Shown: positions 9,188-18,051, counted from the first letter of the stretch. The stretch: 64,000 nucleotides of DNA from an uncultured Erysipelotrichaceae bacterium (GCA_902764145.1 CACWUS010000002.1:1-64000), one strand, 5' to 3'. The notes: a model not told the origin generated them from the sequence alone. Numbers and translations are program-made.

Positions 9188-9940
9188 ATGTTTGATGTTA
9201 AAAAAGAAGTAGATGGTATTACAAAATTTATTAAAGATTATTTTGAAAAGAACAATTTAAAAGGTGTAGTGTTAGGTATAAGTGGAGGAAAAGATTCTGC
9301 AGTAGTGGCAGCATTATTTGCACGTGCAATAGGTAGTGAAAATGTTCTTGGAGTAACACTTCCTTGTCATTCTATAGAAACTGATAAAAGTGATGCTATT
9401 TTAGTTGCTAACAAATATAATTTTGAATTAATTAACTTAGATTTAACAAATGTATATGATTCATTTATTAGTGAAGTAAATAAACTTGGTAGTTTTAGTG
9501 ATAAAGAATTAAACAATAGTAATACTAATATTAAACCAAGATTTAGAATGGCAAGTGTATATTATTTAGCTGCATTATATAGTGAACTTAAAGGTGGTAC
9601 ATATATAGTAGCAGGAACTGGTAATAAATGTGAGTTATATGTTGGATATTTTACTAAAGGCGGAGATTCAACATATGATATTGGTATATTAAACAATTAT
9701 ACAGTTGATGAAGTAATTGAAATAGGTGAATATTTAGAAGTTCCTGATCAAGTATTACACAAAGCTCCAAGCGATGGTCTTAGTGGACAAACAGATGAAG
9801 ATAAACTAGGTGTTAAATATAAAGATATTGCTTCATATATGAACAATGAAAATTTAGATTTAGAAACTAAAAACAAAATAGAAAAATTGCATAATAATTC
9901 ATTGCACAAATTTAATATTCCAGTATATGATAGAAAATAG
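9188..9940 (+). CDS. nadE: NAD synthetase, ammonia-dependent type
   Basis: 250 aa, which matches the short single-domain ammonia-dependent form with no glutaminase domain. It amidates nicotinate adenine dinucleotide to NAD with ATP. The PP-loop signature SGGKDS is at residues 32-37. 'GTGNKCELYVGYFTKGGDS' and 'KAPSDGLSGQTDEDKLG' are the conserved active-site segments. AGGAGG precedes the ATG. It follows the Nudix gene without a promoter. Confidence 0.93.
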   Translation: MFDVKKEVDGITKFIKDYFEKNNLKGVVLGISGGKDSAVVAALFARAIGSENVLGVTLPCHSIETDKSDAILVANKYNFELINLDLTNVYDSFISEVNKLGSFSDKELNNSNTNIKPRFRMASVYYLAALYSELKGGTYIVAGTGNKCELYVGYFTKGGDSTYDIGILNNYTVDEVIEIGEYLEVPDQVLHKAPSDGLSGQTDEDKLGVKYKDIASYMNNENLDLETKNKIEKLHNNSLHKFNIPVYDRK

Positions 9941-9949
9941 GGGGTTTTT

Positions 9950-10366
9950 ATGAAAGAAGTAAAACAAATAAAAATGGATATTGATAAAGAAAATTTACTT
10001 ATTATTTTAAGTGATTATTTTAGTGAAAAACTAGGTAGAAATGTTAATGTTGATTGTAATGTAACAATTAAGCATGTTTCATATGGTTATGATGATTGTG
10101 AAGCTGTACCAGATATTGTATTTTTCATTAAAGAAGTAATTAGTAATGGAAAAGTTACTGCTACTACAACAACATATTTAGATCAAAATGATTTGGAGGA
10201 AGCAATTAAAGATTATGTAAGTTCTTCTGATTATGAATTTGAGTCATTTAAATATAAAGGTGGAGTAAGGCTTGCAGGATATTTTAGGGATGAATATGAA
10301 GAAGCTTACTTTGAAGGTTTAGATGTTAAATTAAAAGAAAAAGCAATGCAAAGAAGACTAAGATAG
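9950..10366 (+). CDS. Hypothetical protein in the NAD cluster, 138 aa
   Basis: No family is recognised. The product is soluble and acidic, with no membrane segment. It looks like a small alpha/beta protein with a charged, helical C-terminus (LDVKLKEKAMQRRLR). A run of G (GGGGG) serves as the ribosome binding site 6 nt before the ATG. It sits 9 nt after nadE and 8 nt before nadD, so it should be co-expressed with the NAD genes. Whether it works in NAD metabolism is unknown. Confidence 0.7.
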   Translation: MKEVKQIKMDIDKENLLIILSDYFSEKLGRNVNVDCNVTIKHVSYGYDDCEAVPDIVFFIKEVISNGKVTATTTTYLDQNDLEEAIKDYVSSSDYEFESFKYKGGVRLAGYFRDEYEEAYFEGLDVKLKEKAMQRRLR

Positions 10367-10374
10367 GTGATTAT

Positions 10375-10938
10375 ATGAAACTAGGAGTATTTGTTGGTAG
10401 TTTTAATCCTGTACACAAAGGACATATTAGAATTGTAAATTATATATTAAAAAATAAATATGTTGATAAAGTGTTAATAATTCCAACACCTAATTATTGG
10501 AATAAAAAAGATATAATAGATGTAAAACATAGAATTAAAATGTTAGAAAATTATGAAACTGATAACATTATTATTGAAAGAAAACTAATCAATCTTCCAT
10601 ACACATATCAAGTAATTAGAGAACTTAAAAAAAAGTATAAGGAAGATGAATTATTCTTAATAATGGGTGCTGATAATATAGTTTCATTTGATGAATGGAA
10701 ACATTATAAAGAATTATTAAGTTTAGGATTAATTATATATAAAAGAGATAATCTAAATATTAATTATTATTTAGATAAATTAAATAAAAAAGATAATTTT
10801 ATTGTTATTGATAATGTTGACAACATTAATATATCAAGTACTAAAATAAGAGAAAGTATTAATAGAAAAGAAGTATTAGAAGAAATGCTTGATAAAAAAG
10901 TGTTAGATTATATAATGGAAAATAATTTGTACAAATAA
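10375..10938 (+). CDS. nadD: Nicotinate-nucleotide adenylyltransferase
   Basis: 187 aa, normal length. It transfers AMP from ATP to nicotinate mononucleotide to form deamido-NAD. The nucleotidyltransferase motif GSFNPVHKGH is at residues 8-17, 'MGADN' near 97-101, and the C-terminal SSTKIRE at 154-160. All are family-diagnostic. AGGTG precedes the ATG. With pncB and nadE it completes the route from nicotinate to NAD in the same operon. Confidence 0.93.
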   Translation: MKLGVFVGSFNPVHKGHIRIVNYILKNKYVDKVLIIPTPNYWNKKDIIDVKHRIKMLENYETDNIIIERKLINLPYTYQVIRELKKKYKEDELFLIMGADNIVSFDEWKHYKELLSLGLIIYKRDNLNINYYLDKLNKKDNFIVIDNVDNINISSTKIRESINRKEVLEEMLDKKVLDYIMENNLYK

Positions 10939-10962
10939 TACCTTTATTTAGGAGTAGATAGT

Positions 10963-11904
10963 ATGTCTAATGAAATCGAAAAAAAATTTAAAAATCATAA
11001 GATGTTAAATGAAATTAAGAGTGTTAAAGGTTATAATGTTCATAAACGATTGAATCTATATATTGATTTAGGCTATAAATGTAATGGAAATTGTAATTTT
11101 TGTATTACAAGAACTAAAGAAAGATATTCTGAAAAGAGAAAAACAAATTTAGAAAAACAATTGAAATCATTAAAGAGAATATCTGGACTTTATCATAGTG
11201 TTGAATTTGTTGGTGGTGAACCATTGTTATACTCTGATAATATAAGAAAGATGTTAGATATTATAGAATGCAAAAAGAAAGTTATAGTTACAAATGGTAT
11301 TAGAACTGAGTGGTATAATAGTATAGATATGTTAAAAAAATTTGATCATATAGATATAAGTAGGCATTCTGTAGATGACTATGAAAACCAAAAAATTATT
11401 AAATCAGATAATTTGCTAAGTCTTGAAGATTTTAAAAATATGGATAGTGATTTAAAAGAAAAGATTAGAATTAATATTACGTGTTTTAAATATGGAATAG
11501 ATTCTGTAGAAAAGATAGAAAAGTTTGTAAATGTTTTTAAATCATTTGGAATTAAACAATTTATGTTTGCAAATTTAACAAATTTAAAAAAAGATTCTTT
11601 TCACGATGAATATTTAGTTCAATTTACAAATAATAATAGATTATCTGATAAAGAATTCGATGATTTTCAACAAATATTAATTAATAAAGGATATAATTTG
11701 ATAAAAGAAATAATAGGATATTCACATTTCGTCAAAATATTAGAAAAAGATGGTATAGTACTTGTGTTTAAGAGTAATAGTGAAGTAAATTCGGCTAAAA
11801 CACTTATTAATTATTATAATGAAAACAAATATATATTAGAACTGGTTCTAGCACCAAATGGGGATATTTATATTGATTGGAGTTATTCACAAAAACTTGA
11901 ATAA
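10963..11904 (+). CDS. Radical SAM protein
   Basis: 313 aa. The radical SAM iron-sulphur motif CNGNCNFC gives Cys40, Cys44 and Cys47 (CxxxCxxC). A 'VGGEPLL' segment follows at about 82-88, as in the SAM-binding GGE motif. No SPASM-type extra cysteine cluster is visible at the C-terminus, which ends in 'PNGDIYIDWSYSQ'. AGGAG precedes the ATG. The gene lies between nadD and pncC with gaps of 24 and 12 nt. Its substrate cannot be told from sequence, and no radical SAM step is known in ordinary NAD salvage. Confidence 0.85.
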   Translation: MSNEIEKKFKNHKMLNEIKSVKGYNVHKRLNLYIDLGYKCNGNCNFCITRTKERYSEKRKTNLEKQLKSLKRISGLYHSVEFVGGEPLLYSDNIRKMLDIIECKKKVIVTNGIRTEWYNSIDMLKKFDHIDISRHSVDDYENQKIIKSDNLLSLEDFKNMDSDLKEKIRINITCFKYGIDSVEKIEKFVNVFKSFGIKQFMFANLTNLKKDSFHDEYLVQFTNNNRLSDKEFDDFQQILINKGYNLIKEIIGYSHFVKILEKDGIVLVFKSNSEVNSAKTLINYYNENKYILELVLAPNGDIYIDWSYSQKLE

Positions 11905-11916
11905 AGAAGGGATAAT

Positions 11917-12390
11917 ATGGAAACAAAAGTTGTAAACAAATTAATTAAAAATAAAGAAACAATATCAAGCATGGAATCATGCACAGCTGGTTATTTTGCT
12001 ACTACTATTACTAATGTGGATGGTTCATCAAATGTACTTAAGTTTTCTGCTATTACATATTCAAATGAATATAAAATTAAAATGGGTGTAAAAAAAGAAA
12101 CAATAGACAAATATTCAGTTTATAGTTTTGAAACTACTCATGAAATGAGTAAATGTATAAGTGATTATACTAAAAGTACATATGGAGTAGGTATAAGTGG
12201 AATGATTAATAGATTTGATGAATTTAATCCAGGAGGAAAAAATAATCAAATTTTTGCAACAATTTATAATAAAAAAAATAAAAAATATTATGATATTAAA
12301 ATAATATGTCCTAATAAAAAAAGAATTGAATGTAAAGAATTCATTGTAAATAAAGTGTTAGAAAAATTAAATGAAATAATAGGTGAATAA
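11917..12390 (+). CDS. pncC: CinA C-terminal family, nicotinamide-nucleotide amidohydrolase
   Basis: 157 aa, corresponding to the stand-alone C-terminal CinA/PncC domain. Known members deamidate NMN to nicotinate mononucleotide, feeding NMN (for example from DNA ligase) back to nadD. The signature 'SMESCTAGYFATTIT' (family ESCTGG, with the nucleophilic Ser at about 21) is present, as is a 'GISGM' motif. The usual SCTGG is SCTAG here. Its place in the NAD cluster strongly supports the role. Confidence 0.82.
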   Translation: METKVVNKLIKNKETISSMESCTAGYFATTITNVDGSSNVLKFSAITYSNEYKIKMGVKKETIDKYSVYSFETTHEMSKCISDYTKSTYGVGISGMINRFDEFNPGGKNNQIFATIYNKKNKKYYDIKIICPNKKRIECKEFIVNKVLEKLNEIIGE

Positions 12391-12391
12391 T

Positions 12392-14407
12392 ATGAGACTA
12401 TTAGAAGAGTTAAAGAATAAAAATATTTATATATATCCAATTAAACAATTAGTTTTAACAAGTGAAAAGAATTATAATTTAGATAGGATAAAATCATTAA
12501 ATGATTTAAAAACAAGTTTAGTTTATAAATCTGTATTAAATACATTGGAAATATTAAATACAAAAGAAACTAGATTTAAGGATTTAATTGCAGAAGTATT
12601 AATATGGATGGATACTGCTAAATGTGGAACAAAAGAAGATAGAAAAGAATGGAAGAGACTTGGTTATAATTTATTTACACATAATATTGGGTCAAGTGAA
12701 ATATATAAAAAATATTCACCTAACTATAATGAAATAACATATATTTTAATTAAAACTCATGGACTTATTGGACAATATATTAAAGGAGAAGTTAATTTAG
12801 ATACAAATAAAGAACTATATGATTTAATAGAAAAGAAACTATTAACTAAAAATGAATTAAAAGAAATACTAACAATATTAAATGAATGTATTATTAGTGA
12901 TGTATCTATTAAAATCTATGAAAGAGAAAAGACTCAAATAGATAGTATTATAAATAAAATAATAAATAATGATTTTGATGAAAAAATATCAATAGTTGAT
13001 AGATTAGATAGATTAAATGAAGGTATAAGTAATACTGATAGAAAAGTAATTAAAGATATTATAAAGAATGAAGATATTAGTAAGAGATTAGAATATTTAT
13101 TTTTAAATAATGAACTTTGGTATTATAAATCAGCTCTTAAAGCATTTGACATTGAGAGTCAAATAAAAATACTATTATTATTATCAAATAATATTAAAGG
13201 AAGTAAAGAAATAACATTTGCTCCATTAATGGAAAATATATATTTGAATTATAAAAAAATTAAAGTTGTTAACATTTATAAACAAAGAATAATATCTGCA
13301 TATTTAAAAGATTTATCATTTGAACAAATTATTAACAATAAAATAAATAATAATATAAATTTAACTTATTCAATTAAAAGAACAAATACAACAATAGAAT
13401 TTAACTTTATTTTTTCAAAAGTTGCAAAAAAACTAATAGAGTTTTGTGAAGTGGCATATACAAGCGATAGTTTATATAATAAATCAGTTATATTGTTATA
13501 TGATTTATTTGGATTTAGAAAAGACAACTATGATAGATTTTATAATGAAATAGAATATTTAGAAACAATGAATTCAACAATTAATAATAAATCAATAATA
13601 TTAGATTATATAGTTGGAGATAAAGTATTAGATGTAGGACCTGGTGGAGGAGCATTAATGGATTTAATACTTGATACTTATAATGATAAAAGTGTATATG
13701 GAATAGACATATCTAGTAATGTAATAGAAGAATTAAATAAAAAGAAAATAAAAGAAAAAAGAAATTACAATTTGGTAAAAGGAAATGCATTAAATCTTGA
13801 AGATTATTTTGAAAAAAATAGTTTTGATACAGTTATTTATTCTTCAATAATACATGAATTATTTTCATATATTAATTATAATAATAAAAAGTTTAATCAT
13901 GAAGTTATCATTAAAACTTTAAAAAGTGCTTACAATATAATTAAAGTTGGTGGAAGAATTATTATCAGAGATGGTATAATGACTAACTCCAATGAAAAAA
14001 GAATAATAGAATTTAAAAATAAAGAAGATATTAATATATTAAAAAGGTATGTAAATGATTTTAAAGGAAGAAAGATTGAATATGAATTAATTGATAAAAA
14101 TAAAGTAATTATGAATATAAATGATTCAATGGAATTTTTATATACATATACTTGGGGTGAAGAAGCATATCCATTAGAAGTACAAGAACAATTTGGATAC
14201 TATACTCAAAATGAATATGAAGAAATGATAAAGAATAATTTGAAAAATTCAAAGATTATTTATTCTAAATCATTCTTACAAGAAGGATATCAAACTCATT
14301 TAGAAAATAAAATTAATTATTATGATGAAAATTATAATACAGTTAAATTACCAGATAGTACTTATATATTAGTTATAGAAAAAGGAAGTGAAGATAATGG
14401 AATATAA
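12392..14407 (+). CDS. Large bipartite SAM-dependent methyltransferase, unknown substrate
   Basis: 671 aa. The N-terminal ~390 residues are mostly helical and match no family I know. A class I methyltransferase domain follows: motif I VLDVGPGGG at about 412-420, the acidic motif 'VYGIDIS', and 'FDTVIYSSIIHELFSY' near the catalytic post. The ATG at 12392 has AGGTG 6 nt upstream; it begins one base after the pncC stop. It overlaps the NrtR-like gene by 11 bp. The tight coupling suggests a common task with the radical SAM protein and the NAD genes; the substrate is unknown. Confidence 0.8.
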   Translation: MRLLEELKNKNIYIYPIKQLVLTSEKNYNLDRIKSLNDLKTSLVYKSVLNTLEILNTKETRFKDLIAEVLIWMDTAKCGTKEDRKEWKRLGYNLFTHNIGSSEIYKKYSPNYNEITYILIKTHGLIGQYIKGEVNLDTNKELYDLIEKKLLTKNELKEILTILNECIISDVSIKIYEREKTQIDSIINKIINNDFDEKISIVDRLDRLNEGISNTDRKVIKDIIKNEDISKRLEYLFLNNELWYYKSALKAFDIESQIKILLLLSNNIKGSKEITFAPLMENIYLNYKKIKVVNIYKQRIISAYLKDLSFEQIINNKINNNINLTYSIKRTNTTIEFNFIFSKVAKKLIEFCEVAYTSDSLYNKSVILLYDLFGFRKDNYDRFYNEIEYLETMNSTINNKSIILDYIVGDKVLDVGPGGGALMDLILDTYNDKSVYGIDISSNVIEELNKKKIKEKRNYNLVKGNALNLEDYFEKNSFDTVIYSSIIHELFSYINYNNKKFNHEVIIKTLKSAYNIIKVGGRIIIRDGIMTNSNEKRIIEFKNKEDINILKRYVNDFKGRKIEYELIDKNKVIMNINDSMEFLYTYTWGEEAYPLEVQEQFGYYTQNEYEEMIKNNLKNSKIIYSKSFLQEGYQTHLENKINYYDENYNTVKLPDSTYILVIEKGSEDNGI

Positions 14408-15230
14408 AAGTGAAGAAGAATTTTTAAAGAATTATGATAATAGTAAATATGAAAGACCTTCTGTTACTAGTGATATAGCATTATTTAGTGTATCTGATGG
14501 GTCTCAATCAAATTATAGAAAGTTAAAGCAAAAATATTTTAGTGTATTGCTTGTTAAAAGAAATAACTATCCATTTAAAGACAAATGGTGCTTACCAGGT
14601 GGCTTTATATCAAATAATGAGACAAGTGAAGAAGCAGCAAGAAGAGTTCTTGCTAGTGAAACAAACTTACATAATGTTTTTTTAGAACAGTTATATACAT
14701 TTGATAGTCTAGATAGAGATCCAAGAACTAGAGTAATTAGTATTGCATATGTAGGTCTTGTTGATAAGAACAAATTAGATGATACTATTTTTCCAAATGC
14801 TTCATGGTTTAATATAACATCACTTGAAGATGAAAAATATATTCATGTAACATTAGATAATGGAAATGAACAAATTAAGTTTGTAATTAAGAAAGTATTA
14901 AAAGAGTCTACTACTGATAGATATTATTTTGAAATAGAAAAAAATGATATGTTAGCTTTCGATCATGCAAGGGTAATTGCTGCTGGTATGGCAAGACTAA
15001 AAAGTAAAATAAAATATACAGATATAGTATTTAATATGATGAGTGAATATTTTACTTTAGGTGAGTTACAACAAGTTTATGAAGTAATATTAGGTAAAAA
15101 ACTATTAGATCCAGCTTTTAGAAGAATAATTAAAAATAAAGTAGTTAAAACTGATAAAATGCAAACTGGCGAAGGACACAGACCTAGTGTATTATTTAAG
15201 TATTCAGGTGAAAATTATGAGAGAGATTAA
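14397..15230 (+). CDS. nrtR: NrtR-like Nudix-domain transcriptional regulator of NAD genes
   Basis: 277 aa: an N-terminal Nudix fold (about 25-170) and a C-terminal winged-helix part (about 200-275, 'FTLGELQQVYEVILG'). This is the NrtR architecture, in which the Nudix domain senses ADP-ribose or NAD derivatives. The Nudix box (about 69-91) is degraded: the catalytic R-E-U-x-E-E-x-G reads RVLASETNL, so hydrolysis is unlikely and ligand sensing is likely. The ATG at 14397 lies inside the end of the methyltransferase gene. Nearly the same layout occurs in a second gene at 40893. Confidence 0.85.
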   Translation: MEYKSEEEFLKNYDNSKYERPSVTSDIALFSVSDGSQSNYRKLKQKYFSVLLVKRNNYPFKDKWCLPGGFISNNETSEEAARRVLASETNLHNVFLEQLYTFDSLDRDPRTRVISIAYVGLVDKNKLDDTIFPNASWFNITSLEDEKYIHVTLDNGNEQIKFVIKKVLKESTTDRYYFEIEKNDMLAFDHARVIAAGMARLKSKIKYTDIVFNMMSEYFTLGELQQVYEVILGKKLLDPAFRRIIKNKVVKTDKMQTGEGHRPSVLFKYSGENYERD

Positions 15231-16017
15231 TAAAATAAGATTTTTTTCAAATGGACTTGAGTTATCTAATCAAATAGAAAAAGAATTAAGAGTATTATTT
15301 GATGAGTATAAATTTAAAGTAGTTGAAGATGAAGATTATGATTTAGCAATTGCTCTTGGTGGAGATGGTGCTTTCTTAAAAATGGTGAAATTTGCTAATT
15401 TCAATAGTGATGTTTATTATATTGGTATTAATACTGGAACACTTGGCTTCTTACAAGAAATAAGACCAGATAGATTAAAAGAATTTGTTGAATCACTAAA
15501 TTCTAATAGTTTTAAAATAGATAAAATAGGTGTTCTTGAAACAAAAATAACAACAGAAGATTCAATATCAAGGTATTATTCAATGAATGAACTTGTATTA
15601 AGAGAATTAGAATTAAATGTATTTAATGCAGGTATTTATGTTGGTGGGGAAAAATTAGAAAATTTTGTTGGTGATGGATTATTAATAACAACATCAGTTG
15701 GTTCAACAGCATATAATACTAGTTTAAGAGGCGCAATTGTTTATAATACACTTCATACACTTCAAATTACACCAATTGCTCCAATAAATACAAAAGCATA
15801 TAGAAGTTTTTTAAACCCTGTAATTTTACCTGAAAAGATGCATATAGAAATATTTCCATTAAAGAAAACTTTACTTGCTGTATTTGATGGAGAAAATAAA
15901 AAATATAATAATGTTAAAAAAATAGAATGTTATGTTAAAAATAAAAAATTAAAATTTTTAAGAATGAAAGAATATAATTTTATTAGTATTGTTAATGAAA
16001 AAATACTATCTGATTAA
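15217..16017 (+). CDS. nadK: NAD kinase
   Basis: 266 aa, the normal length for Gram-positive NadK. It phosphorylates NAD to NADP. The glycine-rich GGDG motif is at about 48-51, followed by 'GINTGTLGFLQEI'. The later 'DGLLITTSVGSTAYNTSLRGA' is the family's second nucleotide-binding segment. The start at 15217 (AGGTG 6 nt upstream) lies inside the regulator gene. It is the last gene of the NAD cluster. Confidence 0.93.
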   Translation: MREINKIRFFSNGLELSNQIEKELRVLFDEYKFKVVEDEDYDLAIALGGDGAFLKMVKFANFNSDVYYIGINTGTLGFLQEIRPDRLKEFVESLNSNSFKIDKIGVLETKITTEDSISRYYSMNELVLRELELNVFNAGIYVGGEKLENFVGDGLLITTSVGSTAYNTSLRGAIVYNTLHTLQITPIAPINTKAYRSFLNPVILPEKMHIEIFPLKKTLLAVFDGENKKYNNVKKIECYVKNKKLKFLRMKEYNFISIVNEKILSD

Positions 16018-16042
16018 TTGAATAAAAATATTATTACAATAA

Positions 16043-16048
16043 TATAAT
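16043..16048 (+). promoter_or_regulatory. -10 box 4 nt from a start codon (leaderless candidate)
   Basis: TATAAT ends 4 nt before the ATG of the carboxypeptidase gene. No Shine-Dalgarno sequence lies between. A weak TTGAAT stands 19 bp upstream. The transcript would begin at or next to the A of the ATG. Confidence 0.5.
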
Positions 16049-16052
16049 TAGT

Positions 16053-17060
16053 ATGAAAAAAATATTATTTATATTATTGTTTTTATTTTGTATAAAAGTA
16101 AATGCATCAATAGTAGTAATGGATGCTGAATCAAAAAGAGTATTATATTCAAAAAATATGAACGAACAAAAACTAATCGCATCAACCACAAAAATCATGA
16201 CAAGTATTATTGCTCTTGAAAATGGTAATTTAGATGATGAATACGTAGTAGGTAATGAAATTGATAATATATATGGTTCTATGACATATATTAAAAAGAA
16301 TGAAAAATTTAAATTAAATGATCTATTACATGGCTTAATGTTACAAAGTGGAAATGATGCAGCAATGGTGATATCAAATAATACTTTAAAATATGAAGAT
16401 TTTATTGCTCAAATGAATTTAAAAGCATATAGTATTGGAATGTATAATACAAGTTTTGAAAATCCTCATGGATTAAATGATGATACTAAAAATTATTCTA
16501 CTGCTTATGATATGGCTCTTCTTATGAGATATGCAATTAAAAATAAAGATTTTTTAAGAATAACACAAGCAAAAAAATATAAAGTTAAAAATTATATTTG
16601 GTATAACAAAAATAAATTACTTACAGATTATAAATATTTAATATCAGGTAAAATCGGATATACAAAATTAAGTGGTCAAGTTTTTGTATCCGCAGCAAAA
16701 AAGAATAACAAAACTTTGATAATAGTGACAATTAATGAAAATGATAAATTTAATCTACATAAGAATTTATATAATAAATATTTTTCATTATACGATAGAT
16801 ATAAAATATTAGATAAAAATACTTTCTCATTTAAAGTAAAAAATAATAATTATGATCATTATTATATTAAAAATGATTTTTATATGTTGCTTATGAAAGA
16901 AGAAATAGATGATTTAAATATTAAAGTAAATCTAAGTGATAATTATAATTATGTTAATATTTATTTGAATGATAAATTATTAAATACAGTAAAAATATAT
17001 AAATTGTCATATAAACAGAGAAATAATAAAGTTAAAAGTTTATTGTCATTTTTTAAATAA
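16053..17060 (+). CDS. D-alanyl-D-alanine carboxypeptidase (S11 family, DacB-like)
   Basis: 335 aa, with an N-terminal signal sequence (MKKILFILLFLFCIKVNA). It trims the terminal D-Ala of peptidoglycan stem peptides outside the membrane. Catalytic motifs: S44-x-x-K47 (STTK) and S99-G-N101. The third motif, normally KTG, reads K200-I-G, an unusual change. The S11 gene stands directly before rluB, as dacB stands near rluB in Bacillus (there with spmAB between), so a sporulation role is possible. Confidence 0.87.
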   Translation: MKKILFILLFLFCIKVNASIVVMDAESKRVLYSKNMNEQKLIASTTKIMTSIIALENGNLDDEYVVGNEIDNIYGSMTYIKKNEKFKLNDLLHGLMLQSGNDAAMVISNNTLKYEDFIAQMNLKAYSIGMYNTSFENPHGLNDDTKNYSTAYDMALLMRYAIKNKDFLRITQAKKYKVKNYIWYNKNKLLTDYKYLISGKIGYTKLSGQVFVSAAKKNNKTLIIVTINENDKFNLHKNLYNKYFSLYDRYKILDKNTFSFKVKNNNYDHYYIKNDFYMLLMKEEIDDLNIKVNLSDNYNYVNIYLNDKLLNTVKIYKLSYKQRNNKVKSLLSFFK

Positions 17061-17088
17061 TAATGTATAATTTGAACTGGTGATTTTT

Positions 17089-17802
17089 ATGGAAAGATTA
17101 CAGAAATACTTAAGTGAATGTGGTGTTGCTTCAAGACGTAAAAGTGAAGAATTGATACTAAAAGGAAAAGTTAAAGTAAATGATGTAATTATAAAAGACT
17201 TAGGATTTAAAGTTAATGAAAAAGATATTGTTTTAGTTGATGATGTTAAAGTAGAAAAACAAGAAAAACTATATTACTTACTATATAAGCCTGAAAAGAC
17301 TATATGTTCTGTTCATGATGAGAAGGGTAGACGTACAGTAATTGATTTAATAAATACTAAAGAAAAAATCTTTCCAGTTGGAAGATTAGATTATGATACA
17401 AGTGGTTTATTATTGCTAACAAATGATGGAGAATTATCAAATAAATTAACACATCCTAGTAAAAATGTAACAAAAACATATTATGCTAAAGTTGAAGGAA
17501 TTATTATGCCTAATGAAATTAAAGAATTAGAAAAAGGGATAGTTCTTGATGGAGTAAAAACTAAAAAAGCTCAAGCTAAAATAAGAAAAATTGATAAAAA
17601 GAATAATAAAAGCTATGTAGAATTAACTATTACAGAAGGAAGAAATCACCAAGTTAAAAATATGTTTGCTTACTTTAATCATAAAGTATTAAAACTAAAA
17701 AGAATTAGATATGCTATATTTGATTTAGAGGGTTTAAGTACAGGTGAATACAGAATGTTAACAATTAAAGAAGTAAGGCAATTATATAATTATGTAAAAT
17801 AA
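17089..17802 (+). CDS. rluB: Pseudouridine synthase, RsuA/RluB family
   Basis: 237 aa. An N-terminal S4 RNA-binding domain (ERLQKYLSECGVASRRKSEELI) is followed by the catalytic domain with the conserved aspartate in 'VGRLDYDTSGLLLLTNDGEL' and a C-terminal 'GRNHQVKNMF'. It isomerises a uridine in rRNA, most likely 23S helix 89-93 as for RluB. The ATG at 17089 is chosen because GGTG lies just upstream; an in-frame GTG at 17080 overlaps that site. A TATAAT at 17066 suggests its own promoter. Confidence 0.9.
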   Translation: MERLQKYLSECGVASRRKSEELILKGKVKVNDVIIKDLGFKVNEKDIVLVDDVKVEKQEKLYYLLYKPEKTICSVHDEKGRRTVIDLINTKEKIFPVGRLDYDTSGLLLLTNDGELSNKLTHPSKNVTKTYYAKVEGIIMPNEIKELEKGIVLDGVKTKKAQAKIRKIDKKNNKSYVELTITEGRNHQVKNMFAYFNHKVLKLKRIRYAIFDLEGLSTGEYRMLTIKEVRQLYNYVK

Positions 17803-17829
17803 AATAAGCTTAATAATAAGCTTATTTTT
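17801..17829. terminator. Bidirectional intrinsic terminator
   Basis: A perfect 12-bp stem (AAAATAAGCTTA / TAAGCTTATTTT) with an AATA loop has a T-run on each strand. It separates the convergent rluB and ferredoxin genes. Confidence 0.8.
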
Positions 17830-18019
17830 CTTCTTCAATAACAATTGCTTCACCAGGACAAGATTCAACAAGATTTAATAATTCTTCTTTATCTTCTGGA
17901 TCAACTACTTCTTTTTTTACTGAACTTAATCCTTCATCATTAAATTCAAAATATTTTTCATTTTGAGCAACACATAGTCCACATCCTATGCATGAATCTT
18001 TAACTTTTAATTTTTCCAT
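17822..18019 (-). CDS. fer: Ferredoxin, single [4Fe-4S] type
   Basis: 65 aa, acidic. 'CIGCGLC' and a distal 'CPGEAI' give the four cysteines for one [4Fe-4S] cluster, as in Bacillus Fer. It is a soluble low-potential electron carrier. AGGAGA precedes the ATG. It is one of the few - strand genes in the window and has its own extended -10 promoter. It might supply electrons to radical SAM enzymes such as the one at 10963, which is only inference. Confidence 0.9.
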   Translation of the reverse strand: MEKLKVKDSCIGCGLCVAQNEKYFEFNDEGLSSVKKEVVDPEDKEELLNLVESCPGEAIVIEEEK

Positions 18020-18051
18020 TTTACTTCTCCTTAATAATAAATTATATGATT

